A stretch of 64,000 nt of DNA from Pseudidiomarina sp. CB1 (lineage in GTDB: Bacteria; Pseudomonadota; Gammaproteobacteria; Enterobacterales; Alteromonadaceae): contig NZ_JANTPU010000001.1 in the NCBI RefSeq assembly GCF_024752025.1, forward strand, positions 1,860,001 through 1,924,000, in the 5' to 3' direction. The notes beneath the pieces are model-generated. The model ran no database searches, was not told the DNA's origin, and was given only the letters and a program-made list of their open reading frames with translations. Shown here piece by piece: positions 31,581 to 38,946 of the stretch. Within the stretch, counting starts at the first letter, position 1. Every line of letters begins with the position of its first letter. The translations under genes and the position numbers were made by a program.

Positions 31581-31863
31581 ATGTTAGATTGATGGGGCCG
31601 CCTGTGCGAGGGCCCCTGACTAATGATGTGCTTTTATGTCTATTCTGGTTCGCTTAGACTAAAAGTGGCCTGAAAGGCTTAAGTAGCATGAAATTAGAGT
31701 TTAATAAAAGACCAGACATCCGCAATTCAACTTAGAGCCCATTCGTTTTTGCTGTGCAAATATTCTGCAAAGTCATTAACCCGGCGTCACACAAAGCAAT
31801 TTTCCACCTGTTAATTTACTGTAATCCCGCTAGAATAGGGCTTTCCAATTCACCAACTGAAAA
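31581..31863. other. Gap before glmU (283 bases)
   Basis: No gene is visible. A GC-rich inverted repeat (GGGGCC at 31594-31599 and GGCCCC at 31611-31616, 11-base loop) follows the lipoprotein gene but lacks a T-tract, so it is at best a weak terminator. A TAGAAT at 31831-31836 could be a -10 for glmU, but I see no good -35 at the right distance. No riboswitch or RNA gene recognised. Confidence 0.4.
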
Positions 31864-33240
31864 ATGGACGAATTCATGGCATTGAGTGTAGTGGTTCTGG
31901 CTGCTGGCAAAGGCACGCGTATGCGTTCGGCATTGCCTAAAGTGCTACATCCCGTTGCCCACAAAGCGATGGTGCAACATGTGATCGACAGCGCACGGCA
32001 GCTTGATTCGAGCGCCATTCATGTAATTTACGGCCACGGTGCTGAAGTATTGTTAGATCGCCTTGGTGGGCAAGCGCTTAATTTTGTTGAGCAAGCCGAG
32101 CAACTTGGTACTGGTCATGCGGTGCAGCAAGTGGTACCGCATCTTGGCGATGATGAACATGTGCTGATTTTATATGGTGATGTACCGTTAACGCGCGTTG
32201 AGACCTTACAAGCTTTAGTCGAAGCAGGCCAAAATTCAGAGCTTGCTTTACTGACCGTCAACCTACCCGATCCAACAGGTTATGGGCGCATCTTGCGTGA
32301 CGCTGATGGCAACATCACTGGCATCGTTGAGCAAAAAGACGCAACGGCTGCGCAATTGAAGGTGACTGAGGCCAACACTGGCATGATGCTGACGCAAGGA
32401 AAAGCGCTAAAACGTTGGCTAGGAGCGTTATCGAATCACAACGCACAGGGCGAATACTACCTGACCGATATCGTTGCGATGGCTGCTCAAGAAGGTGTAC
32501 AGATAGCTTCGACCCAACCGCAAGACATCCATGAAGTCGAGGGCGCGAACAACCGCGTACAGCTTGCAGCGCTTGAGCGTGCGTATCAACAACGCCAAGC
32601 CGAACAGCTAATGCTCGATGGCGCTACACTGCTCGACCCCGCCCGTGTTGATGTGCGCGGCACGGTCACAATTGCCAATGACGTCCTAGTTGATGTGAAT
32701 GTGATCTTTGAAGGTCATGTCGAGCTTGGCGAAGGCGTTGTTATTGAAAGCAACTGTATTTTGCGTAACTGCAGAATTGCTGCGGGTGCGCGTATTAAGT
32801 CCCATAGCATTGTTGAAGAAGCACAAGTTGGCGAACAATGCGAAGTTGGCCCCTATGCTCGCCTGCGTCCGGGCTCGGTACTTGAACAGGGCGCGAAGGT
32901 CGGCAACTTTGTTGAAATGAAAAAGTCGAAGCTCGGTAAAGGTTCAAAAGCCAATCACCTCACCTATTTAGGCGATGCGATCATCGGTGAGCAGGTGAAT
33001 ATTGGTGCAGGTACCATCACTTGCAATTACGATGGCGTGAATAAGTCCACCACCCAAATCGACGATGGTGCTTTTATCGGCTCCAATAGCTCTTTGGTTG
33101 CGCCGGTTCGCATTGGCAAACAAGCCACAGTTGGTGCTGGCTCGACCATTACCAAGGATGTGGAGGATGCCGAGCTGGGTATCGCCCGTGGTAAACAACG
33201 CAATATGACGGGCTGGCAACGCCCGCAAAAGAAAGGATAA
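31864..33240 (+). CDS. glmU: GlmU, bifunctional UDP-GlcNAc synthesis enzyme
   Basis: Acetylates glucosamine-1-phosphate (C-terminal domain) and uridylylates GlcNAc-1-phosphate (N-terminal domain), making UDP-GlcNAc for peptidoglycan and LPS. 458 residues. The nucleotidyltransferase loop is LAAGKGTRM (about 12-20), and the left-handed beta-helix with hexapeptide repeats runs from about 255 to the end, including [24 protein letters not shown]. The start may instead be ATG at 31876 (MALSVVVL). glmS follows after five bases. Confidence 0.97.
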   Translation: MDEFMALSVVVLAAGKGTRMRSALPKVLHPVAHKAMVQHVIDSARQLDSSAIHVIYGHGAEVLLDRLGGQALNFVEQAEQLGTGHAVQQVVPHLGDDEHVLILYGDVPLTRVETLQALVEAGQNSELALLTVNLPDPTGYGRILRDADGNITGIVEQKDATAAQLKVTEANTGMMLTQGKALKRWLGALSNHNAQGEYYLTDIVAMAAQEGVQIASTQPQDIHEVEGANNRVQLAALERAYQQRQAEQLMLDGATLLDPARVDVRGTVTIANDVLVDVNVIFEGHVELGEGVVIESNCILRNCRIAAGARIKSHSIVEEAQVGEQCEVGPYARLRPGSVLEQGAKVGNFVEMKKSKLGKGSKANHLTYLGDAIIGEQVNIGAGTITCNYDGVNKSTTQIDDGAFIGSNSSLVAPVRIGKQATVGAGSTITKDVEDAELGIARGKQRNMTGWQRPQKKG

Positions 33241-33245
33241 GACGT

Positions 33246-35078
33246 ATGTGTGGAATCGTAGGCGCCACTTCCGAGCGCCGTATTAGCAAAATCCTGCTGG
33301 AAGGCCTTAAGCGCCTTGAATACCGTGGTTACGACTCTGCTGGCCTTGCCGTATTGAGCGAAGATGGCGTTATTGAAAGCATTCGTCGTACAGGTAAAGT
33401 TCAAGAATTGAAAGATGCAGTCGGTGAACACCCGCTAAGTGGTACTACAGGTATCGCGCATACGCGCTGGGCAACCCATGGTGGCGTGACTGAAGCAAAC
33501 GCCCATCCGCATATTTCTAACGACTGTATTGCCGTTGTTCATAACGGCATTATCGAAAACCACGACAAACTGCGTGAGCAATTGCGTGCCCACGGTTACG
33601 AATTTCGTTCCGACACTGACACTGAAGTGATTTGTCACTTGGTACACCACGAGAAAAAGACGCACAGCGACTTATTTGAAGCGGTACAAGCGGCGGTGAA
33701 GCAACTCGAAGGCGCTTATGGCACTGTGGTCATGGATTGCCAAGAACCAGGTCGCTTAGTGGTCGCGCGTTCAGGCAGCCCACTGGTGATTGGCCTAGGT
33801 ATCGGCGAGAACTTTATCGCTTCGGACCAGTTGGCGTTGTTACCTGTTACGCGCAAGTTTATGTACCTTGAAGAAGGTGATATGGCTGATATCAGCCGCA
33901 CTGAGGTGAAAGTTTATAACGCGCAGGGAGCGCGCATCGAACGTGACGTGCACGAGTCTGACGGCCAGTATGACGCTGGCGGCAAAGGCAATTATCGTCA
34001 TTTCATGCTCAAAGAGATCCACGAGCAGCCAGCGGCAGTGCGTAACGCGTTAGAGGGCCGATTGGTCGACGGGCGTGTCGCTGACAACGCTTTCGGTGAA
34101 GGCTCAATGGCGCTGTTGAAGAGTGTTGAGCACGTGCAAATTGTGGCCTGCGGCACCTCTTACCACGCTGGAATGGTTGCGCGTTACTGGCTCGAAGCGC
34201 TTGCTGGCGTGTCGTGTAATGTCGAAATTGCTTCCGAGTTCCGTTATCGCCAGTCGCACGTGCATCCAAACAGTTTGCTGGTGACGATTTCACAGTCTGG
34301 TGAAACTGCAGACACCTTGGCGGCATTGCGCTTGTCGAAAGAGCTCGGCTACAAAGGTTCTTTGACCATCTGTAACGTGTCGACCTCTTCGATGGTTCGC
34401 GAGTCTGACCTAGCGTACATGACCCGCGCCGGTACTGAAATCGGTGTGGCCTCAACCAAAGCCTTCACCACGCAGTTGGTAGGCTTAATGATGCTGGTGT
34501 TAGCCCTTGGGCAATCCCGTGGCCTTGCGGCAGACAAACAAGATGTGATTGTCAAAGGCCTGAAAACCTTGCCAGCGAAGCTGGAAGAAGCGTTGTTGTT
34601 GAGCGACGAAATCGAAGCGTTAGCGCCACAATTTGCCGACAAGTATCACAGTCTTTTCCTAGGCCGAGGCTCGCAATATCCGATCGCGATGGAAGGCGCA
34701 CTTAAGCTCAAAGAGATCTCGTACATTCACGCTGAAGCCTACGCTGCGGGTGAGCTCAAGCACGGCCCGTTGGCCCTGATTGACGCTGAAATGCCAGTTA
34801 TCGTCGTCGCTCCGAATGATGAGCTACTTGAGAAACTGAAGTCGAATGTTGAAGAAGTCCGTGCCCGCGGCGGCATCATGTATGTGTTTGCCGATCGCGA
34901 TGCCAACTTCAAAAGCGACGAAAGCATGCACGTGATCAACGTCAGTCACTGCGACGAACTCATTGCCCCTATCGTCTACACCATTCCGCTACAGTTGCTG
35001 TCGTACTTCGTGGCCATCATCAAAGGCACCGACGTTGACCAACCGCGTAACTTGGCGAAATCGGTGACGGTTGAATAA
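33246..35078 (+). CDS. glmS: GlmS, glucosamine-6-phosphate synthase
   Basis: Converts fructose-6-phosphate and glutamine to glucosamine-6-phosphate, the first step of amino-sugar synthesis. 610 residues: an N-terminal glutaminase with Cys2 exposed after Met removal (MCGIVGAT), and two SIS domains (about 290-430 and 460-600) with CGTSYHAG and [13 protein letters not shown]. The C-terminus ends [11 protein letters not shown], the segment whose DNA is recognised by Tn7 TnsD in other bacteria. Forms an operon with glmU. Confidence 0.98.
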   Translation: MCGIVGATSERRISKILLEGLKRLEYRGYDSAGLAVLSEDGVIESIRRTGKVQELKDAVGEHPLSGTTGIAHTRWATHGGVTEANAHPHISNDCIAVVHNGIIENHDKLREQLRAHGYEFRSDTDTEVICHLVHHEKKTHSDLFEAVQAAVKQLEGAYGTVVMDCQEPGRLVVARSGSPLVIGLGIGENFIASDQLALLPVTRKFMYLEEGDMADISRTEVKVYNAQGARIERDVHESDGQYDAGGKGNYRHFMLKEIHEQPAAVRNALEGRLVDGRVADNAFGEGSMALLKSVEHVQIVACGTSYHAGMVARYWLEALAGVSCNVEIASEFRYRQSHVHPNSLLVTISQSGETADTLAALRLSKELGYKGSLTICNVSTSSMVRESDLAYMTRAGTEIGVASTKAFTTQLVGLMMLVLALGQSRGLAADKQDVIVKGLKTLPAKLEEALLLSDEIEALAPQFADKYHSLFLGRGSQYPIAMEGALKLKEISYIHAEAYAAGELKHGPLALIDAEMPVIVVAPNDELLEKLKSNVEEVRARGGIMYVFADRDANFKSDESMHVINVSHCDELIAPIVYTIPLQLLSYFVAIIKGTDVDQPRNLAKSVTVE

Positions 35079-35104
35079 CTCTGAATTTCGAAGCTAAAAA
35101 AGGC
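35043..35104 (+). other. Putative attTn7 region at the 3' end of glmS
   Basis: The last codons of glmS encode the highly conserved [11 protein letters not shown], the TnsD recognition region in E. coli, and Tn7 inserts about 25 bases past the stop, here near 35103 in the terminator hairpin. I see no Tn7 end repeats or tns genes, so the site appears empty. A toxin-antitoxin pair and several small genes do begin just beyond it. Confidence 0.4.
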
Positions 35105-35121
35105 GCTGCGGCGCCTTTTTT
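35096..35121 (+). terminator. Rho-independent terminator after glmS
   Basis: A-run, stem GGCGC (35102-35106), loop TGCG, stem GCGCC (35111-35115), T6. The flanking A-run and T-run make it bidirectional, so it may also end the convergent toxin-antitoxin transcript. Confidence 0.88.
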
Positions 35122-35137
35122 AATGCTTCTCTACTGT

Positions 35138-35455
35138 TTAAATGCCGCATATTAGAAAGTCAAAAGCAGCTACTATATCCGCATGATAGTCGGTTAGATC
35201 TGCCGCCGGTTCTCCCAAGTATTTCCGTTCAAGCCCAGCTATCTCTTGTATTATTCCAATATAATCTTGCCCGTCTATATTAAATCGCGGATTAAGCCGT
35301 GTCATAGGCGGAATAACTGCGCCATGTGCTGAGATTAGCGGGATCACAACTGTTGTCTTCAAATCACCTAATAAGTCACTTTGGATCTCAAGCAACAAAG
35401 GGTATTCGGCGCGTGTTCGAGGGTTAGGATTATGGTACGCCCAAAATTGAGACAT
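35138..35455 (-). CDS. CcdB-like toxin
   Basis: 105 residues, the size of F-plasmid CcdB (101), and alignable by eye along its length: YPLLLEIQSDLLG...VVIPLISA matches CcdB YRLFVDVQSDIID...MVIPLASA, and GEPAADLTDYHADIVAAFDFLICGI matches [25 protein letters not shown]. CcdB poisons DNA gyrase through its last three residues Trp-Gly-Ile; here they are Cys-Gly-Ile, so gyrase poisoning is not assured. It overlaps the antitoxin stop by one base. Convergent with glmS. Confidence 0.85.
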   Translation of the reverse strand: MSQFWAYHNPNPRTRAEYPLLLEIQSDLLGDLKTTVVIPLISAHGAVIPPMTRLNPRFNIDGQDYIGIIQEIAGLERKYLGEPAADLTDYHADIVAAFDFLICGI

Positions 35456-35769
35456 TAGAACTTCCTTACGCTATCGCTGAATGTACCGCCTGACTCAACC
35501 TTTTCGTTGTAGGCTTCAATGGCTTTGGCATTGTCTTTTAGCCATTGCTCACGTTCGTCATTCAACTTTCGAAAAATCGCTCGGTAATTGTATGTCGTAG
35601 TGCCACTAGCGACGCCTTCGCCTAAGACCATGCGATCCCGCTCTTCCTCTAACTTACGTAAACCTGCTCGCACGACTTCGCTTGCAGACGCATAGCGGCC
35701 ACTAGCGACAAGTTCATCGACAAATTGATCAAAGTGGTGCCCTAGGCTGACGCTTGTATTTTTAGCCAT
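35455..35769 (-). CDS. Chimeric antitoxin: ParD-type N-terminus, CcdA-type C-terminus
   Basis: 104 residues. Positions 1-46 are a ParD ribbon-helix-helix: AKNTSVSLG, then SGRYASASEVVRAGLRKLEE. Positions 47-66 resemble the ParD linker (GEGVASG...YNYRAIF). Positions 67-104 resemble the CcdA toxin-binding tail: EREQWLKDNAKAIEAYNEKV and GGTFSDSVRKF correspond to CcdA RAERWKAENQEG...FIEMNGSFADENRDW. The partner gene is CcdB-like, so the tail matches the toxin and the head is the foreign half. It should bind its own promoter (two inverted repeats upstream at 35787-35831) and neutralise the toxin. First gene of the pair. Confidence 0.85.
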   Translation of the reverse strand: MAKNTSVSLGHHFDQFVDELVASGRYASASEVVRAGLRKLEEERDRMVLGEGVASGTTTYNYRAIFRKLNDEREQWLKDNAKAIEAYNEKVESGGTFSDSVRKF

Positions 35770-35786
35770 AGTTGTCTCGTTTGTTG

Positions 35787-35831
35787 AATACTAAACCGTA
35801 TTTAATACCAATATTTAATATATTTTGGTAT
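35787..35831 (-). promoter_or_regulatory. Operator/promoter of the toxin-antitoxin pair
   Basis: Two inverted repeats share an ATAC half-site: AATAC-6-GTATT (35787-35802) and ATACCA-15-TGGTAT (35805-35831), 18 and 36 bases upstream of the antitoxin ATG. The interval is very AT-rich and could contain the -10 element. Ribbon-helix-helix antitoxins normally repress their own operon by binding such paired sites. Binding is inferred. Confidence 0.55.
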
Positions 35832-35968
35832 GCGGCCTCAATAAAATCAAATCGAAAGTACATAATAGTCAGTGATAAAAGGCTTCACTTTGTCTGGAAA
35901 AACAATGACTAGAATGTTAATTTCAAAACCATAAAAATGTAAATCAAATGTGAAAAGGATGACAGTCA

Positions 35969-36292
35969 ATGAAAAGGCTTTCGTACATCGCTCCGCACAA
36001 GGCAGGTGTGGTATGTGGAATGGTTGCAGCAGGTGTATCGGTTGTTATCTTGTTCCCGTTATCGATTTTAATGGCCGTTATTTCCGTAATTGGTGACGTT
36101 GACAGTGATGTAGCGATTACGTTCGGGTTCTCCCTATTTAGTATCACGCTCGCCCCTTTATTTTACGGTTTTACGACCTATATCTTCGCGCTCATTGCAG
36201 CATGGATGTATAACCTTGTCGCGCAGAAGACCGGCGGCATTGCTTACCGTACGCAAAAAGAGAAAGCTCAAGAGTCTGAGCAGCATGTTTAA
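35969..36292 (+). CDS. Small membrane protein, DUF3566-like layout
   Basis: 107 residues with two long hydrophobic segments (about 12-40 and 50-82) and a basic/acidic C-terminal tail. The motif AAWMYNLVAQKTGGI near 77-91 resembles the end of small conserved membrane proteins annotated DUF3566 or similar; I am not sure of the family. It overlaps the next small gene by 8 bases. Function unknown. Confidence 0.65.
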   Translation: MKRLSYIAPHKAGVVCGMVAAGVSVVILFPLSILMAVISVIGDVDSDVAITFGFSLFSITLAPLFYGFTTYIFALIAAWMYNLVAQKTGGIAYRTQKEKAQESEQHV

Positions 36293-36482
36293 GTTTTTAT
36301 GGAACGCTGGCGCCGCATTTAAAGGGTTGTCGGACGAAGAAGGTCTGTTAATTGCATTCGAATCGCCGAGCCATTCACATCTCTTCTTCAAAGAAATTAA
36401 CGACACCATTAACGCGATGCCAGATGATCTTGATAAAGTGCTGGCTATTGGTGAACGACATCAGGTGACGATGGTGAATTAA
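36285..36482 (+). CDS. Small hypothetical protein
   Basis: 65 residues from the ATG at 36285 (MFKFLWNAGAAFKGL), which overlaps the preceding membrane-protein gene by 8 bases. The open frame extends upstream to 36195 but that part runs inside the previous gene. The composition looks protein-like, with an acidic centre (SDEEGLLIAFESPSHSHLFF) and a C-terminal helix. No family recognised; probably cotranscribed with the upstream gene. Confidence 0.55.
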   Translation: MFKFLWNAGAAFKGLSDEEGLLIAFESPSHSHLFFKEINDTINAMPDDLDKVLAIGERHQVTMVN

Positions 36483-36544
36483 AATAAAATGTTATAGTTT
36501 TGTTGCTATCGTTAAGCCACATAAATCATTAGAGGAAGCTAACA

Positions 36545-36880
36545 ATGAAAACAAAACAATGGATATGGATGGTTGGTCTGCTGTGCGGTTCAGCGTTGGC
36601 ACAAGACTACAATGTAGCTGTTGAGGTTGTTGATGAGGACGAAGTCATTGCTTCACCAACGCTGATCGTAAAAGAAGGTGAAGAAGCCGCAGTATCCGTT
36701 TCAAACACCTTTGATTTGAGTATGACGGTACGCAAACAAGAAGCGTTCTACGCAGTGACAACGCGTTTAAAGACCAATCAAAGTGATATTTCCCCGAGTC
36801 TACTCATAAAGCCGAATGAGCCAGCGTCCGTCATGATTGGCTCTACGGGACTACGTTTAACGATTACAGATCACGACTAA
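36545..36880 (+). CDS. Small secreted protein, unknown function
   Basis: 111 residues with a clear signal peptide (MKTKQWIWMVGLLCGSALA, cleavage before QDYN) and a mature domain that looks all-beta: alternating hydrophobic strands and the motif PTLIVKEGEEAAVSVSN. A single AGGAAG ribosome site precedes the ATG. I do not recognise the family. It lies in the patch of small genes between glmS and the CDF transporter. Confidence 0.65.
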   Translation: MKTKQWIWMVGLLCGSALAQDYNVAVEVVDEDEVIASPTLIVKEGEEAAVSVSNTFDLSMTVRKQEAFYAVTTRLKTNQSDISPSLLIKPNEPASVMIGSTGLRLTITDHD

Positions 36881-36881
36881 T

Positions 36882-37067
36882 ATGCGTTTACTTATTGGGA
36901 TTGTACTTGCGCTTGCGGCGCCTTTATTGCGACGAACAAGAGCAAAAACTAGCGCAAAAATTACAAGAGTTTGGTCAAAGTCGTTAAAACGTAAAGGCCT
37001 CGTCAACACCTACCAAAAATCAACTTCTTTGCTATGTTTAAGAGTGAGTTATCTCAATCACCTATAG
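36882..37067 (+). pseudogene. Doubtful short ORF, possibly frameshifted lipoprotein
   Basis: An ATG at 36882 begins MRLLIGIVLALAAPLL, a good signal-peptide-like start, but the rest of this frame is basic and unconvincing. In the +1 frame the DNA continues as YCDEQEQKLAQKLQEFGQSR and stops at 36987, which looks more like real protein. One extra base near 36920-36932 would explain this. Equally it may be chance. The remaining stretch up to 37085 shows nothing else. Confidence 0.25.
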
Positions 37068-37085
37068 CAAAAGAAGGAAATTCCA

Positions 37086-37331
37086 ATGAGCTTTTTATGG
37101 TTTTTATTGGTAGGTCTTATCGCTGGCTGGTTAGCAGGAACGCTGGTTAAAGGCGGTGGTTTCGGTATTTTGGGCAACATTGTTATCGGCATTATAGGTG
37201 CCATGTTGGGCGGTTTCTTGTTCGGTCTACTTGGCCTTTCAAGTAATGGCGGGCTGATTGGTAGTATTGTTGTGGCCACTATTGGCGCTATTGTTTTACT
37301 CGTCATCGTACGGGCGTTGAAAAAAGCTTAG
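37086..37331 (+). CDS. GlsB/YeaQ/YmgE-family stress membrane protein
   Basis: 81 residues, three hydrophobic glycine-rich helices with the family signature LIAGWLAGTLVKGGGFGILG (about 11-30) and GNIVIGIIGAMLGG. Such transglycosylase-associated small membrane proteins are stress-induced in many bacteria; the mechanism is unknown. A GAAGGAA ribosome site precedes the ATG. Single gene. Confidence 0.9.
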   Translation: MSFLWFLLVGLIAGWLAGTLVKGGGFGILGNIVIGIIGAMLGGFLFGLLGLSSNGGLIGSIVVATIGAIVLLVIVRALKKA

Positions 37332-37385
37332 CGCTCCTTCCATTTTCGATTGCATTTGCCATGCCAGTCATTAACATGGCTCGGC

Positions 37386-37637
37386 ATGGCCAAACCTCGC
37401 AAAAAACAACCGCTTCGTACGGTTCAAATCAGCTGCAATAAGTGTCGAACGCCTTTATATAAATACCGCAAAGGCGGTAAAGGCGCACTGGTGAAGTGTT
37501 TTGTTGAACGTATTGTGGAAGACCACACAACCGAGGTCGGGATATGCCCTGGCTGCGGGCAGGAATTTGCCCGTGAAACAATGATCCGTGGTACGCCAGC
37601 CTACAAAATAGTGGGTGGCAAGGTGATGGTGAAATAG
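37386..37637 (+). CDS. Small zinc-ribbon protein
   Basis: 83 residues from ATG 37386 (MAKPRKKQPLRTV); the open frame runs back to 37350 without a better start. Two Cys pairs, CNKC near residue 18 and CPGC near 55, form a zinc ribbon. The stretch between them is basic. Similar conserved small proteins of unknown role occur in related gammaproteobacteria. It converges with the CDF transporter; their stops are 8 bases apart inside a small hairpin (GCTGCGG at 37637 and CCGCAGC at 37649). Confidence 0.65.
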   Translation: MAKPRKKQPLRTVQISCNKCRTPLYKYRKGGKGALVKCFVERIVEDHTTEVGICPGCGQEFARETMIRGTPAYKIVGGKVMVK

Positions 37638-37644
37638 CTGCGGG

Positions 37645-38280
37645 TTAACCGCAGCAGTCTTCTATCGTATCAGCTTCACCACGGCGTACTTGTAGCGCGT
37701 TGCGGACAATCCCGATGGCCGAGACGATAACGATTGCCGCAATCACAAGCGCAATAAGCAAGTCTGGCCATGCTGAATTTTGTGAACTCACCAGCAGCGC
37801 CGAGAAGATGACACCAGTATTTAACAGCATGTCGTTCCGGGAGCAGATCCAACTGGCGCGGATATTGATGTCGCCATTGCGGAAGCGGTAGAGCATCGCA
37901 AAGCAAATGACGTTTACAATCAAAGCTAAGAACGCTACAGAGAGCATAATATCTGCACTTGGCGCACTACCGAACAAAAAGCGTTTGATCACATCTAGTA
38001 CAACCAATGTAGCCAGTACGAGTTGTAAGCTGCCGTTCAGCAAGGCTGCATTGGCTTTGTGTTTTAAGGTTTTGCCAACGGCATAAAGACTTGCCGAATA
38101 AACGAGGGCGTCGGCCAGCATATCTAGAGAGTCGGCGATCAAACCGCTCGACTGCCCTATCCAGCCAGCGATGAACTCGACAAAAAACATCACCGCGTTC
38201 AGAATCAATACGGTCCAAAGTAGCTTGCGTTGGGCGCTGTCAATTTGTGCTTGGCTGTCAATGCCGCAGCAACTGCTCAT
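37645..38280 (-). CDS. Short CDF-type cation transporter
   Basis: 211 residues with six hydrophobic helices; the helix 2 metal motif is ADSLDMLADA and helix 5 has SRNDMLLN, replacing the classical HxxxD and HxxxD pairs. The large C-terminal cytoplasmic domain of CDF exporters is absent. Both ends carry cysteine pairs: MSSCCG at the start and EDCCG at the end. The substrate may be a soft metal; this is inference. It is separated by 73 bases from the uracil-DNA glycosylase gene on the same strand. Confidence 0.8.
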   Translation of the reverse strand: MSSCCGIDSQAQIDSAQRKLLWTVLILNAVMFFVEFIAGWIGQSSGLIADSLDMLADALVYSASLYAVGKTLKHKANAALLNGSLQLVLATLVVLDVIKRFLFGSAPSADIMLSVAFLALIVNVICFAMLYRFRNGDINIRASWICSRNDMLLNTGVIFSALLVSSQNSAWPDLLIALVIAAIVIVSAIGIVRNALQVRRGEADTIEDCCG

Positions 38281-38353
38281 GGTTTTTCCTAAATAAATGC
38301 TAAGGTAAATGAATTCGTCATTTTAACAGGAAAGCCGCGGCATGACACACGCT

Positions 38354-38944
38354 CTAATCGAGCAAGGTTTTGACGCGATCTTGGAGCATTGGTACGACGT
38401 CGCGCTCAAACCACGGATTTCGTTTGAGCCAAAGATTATTGCGTGGACTAGGATGCGGCATCGGTAATACGTCAGGCCAGTATTCCTGCCAGTGGGCTAC
38501 AGTTTCAGTCAAGGTTTTGTAGCTTCGCACATGGTTTAGCTGGCTCAGATGCCAATCAATGGCGTATTTGCCGATGGCTAACGTTAGCTGGAGCTTAGGT
38601 AGCTCGTGCAATAACTGCTGGCGCCAAAGTGGCGCGCACTCCGGCCGCGGCGGTAAATCACCACTTTTGCCCGTACCGGGATAACAAAAACCCATCGGCG
38701 CGATGGCGAAACAGCGCTCATCGTAGAATGTTGCACGTTCAACACCCAACCAACTGCGTAAACGGTCACCACTTGGGTCATCGAAGGGAAGACCTGAAGC
38801 ATGCACGCGGCGCCCCGGCGCTTGGCCTGCAATAAGTATGGGTGCGGTGACCGATGCTTGTACCACGGGACGGGCGCCACAAGGCAAGTCGGATTCGCAT
38901 TCCCGACAAGCTCGGATGCGCTGAAGTAGGTGATCGAGCGACAT
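38354..38944 (-). CDS. Uracil-DNA glycosylase-family protein
   Basis: 196 residues from ATG 38944 (MSLDHLLQRIRACREC), two bases after the upstream flavoprotein stop; the frame upstream of this lies in that gene. UDG-superfamily motifs: GQAPGRRVHASGLPFDDPSGDR (motif 1 region), IAPMGFCYPG, and HPSPRNN near 170 (motif 2). Cys residues at the N-terminus (CRECESDLPC) recall Fe-S UDGs but the full four-Cys set is not clear. Probably DNA repair; substrate uncertain. Last gene of the TonB-receptor operon. Confidence 0.78.
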   Translation of the reverse strand: MSLDHLLQRIRACRECESDLPCGARPVVQASVTAPILIAGQAPGRRVHASGLPFDDPSGDRLRSWLGVERATFYDERCFAIAPMGFCYPGTGKSGDLPPRPECAPLWRQQLLHELPKLQLTLAIGKYAIDWHLSQLNHVRSYKTLTETVAHWQEYWPDVLPMPHPSPRNNLWLKRNPWFERDVVPMLQDRVKTLLD

Positions 38945-38946
38945 GC

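Noticed and set aside
31594-31616. GGGGCC/GGCCCC hairpin as a terminator for the orphan lipoprotein
   Set aside because: No T-tract follows it; kept only as a remark in the gap entry.
34009-34455. 148-codon minus-strand open frame within glmS
   Set aside because: Antisense to a certain gene; Arg/Ser/Thr-rich low-quality protein, typical shadow of a well-biased coding frame. Shorter antisense frames in atpA, atpD and glmU were rejected for the same reason.
35079-35140. Tn7 insertion downstream of glmS
   Set aside because: The target sequence is conserved, but there are no Tn7 end repeats, tns genes or target duplication.
37637-37655. GCTGCGG/CCGCAGC hairpin as a bidirectional terminator
   Set aside because: It overlaps the stop codons of both convergent genes and lacks T-runs, so support is too weak.
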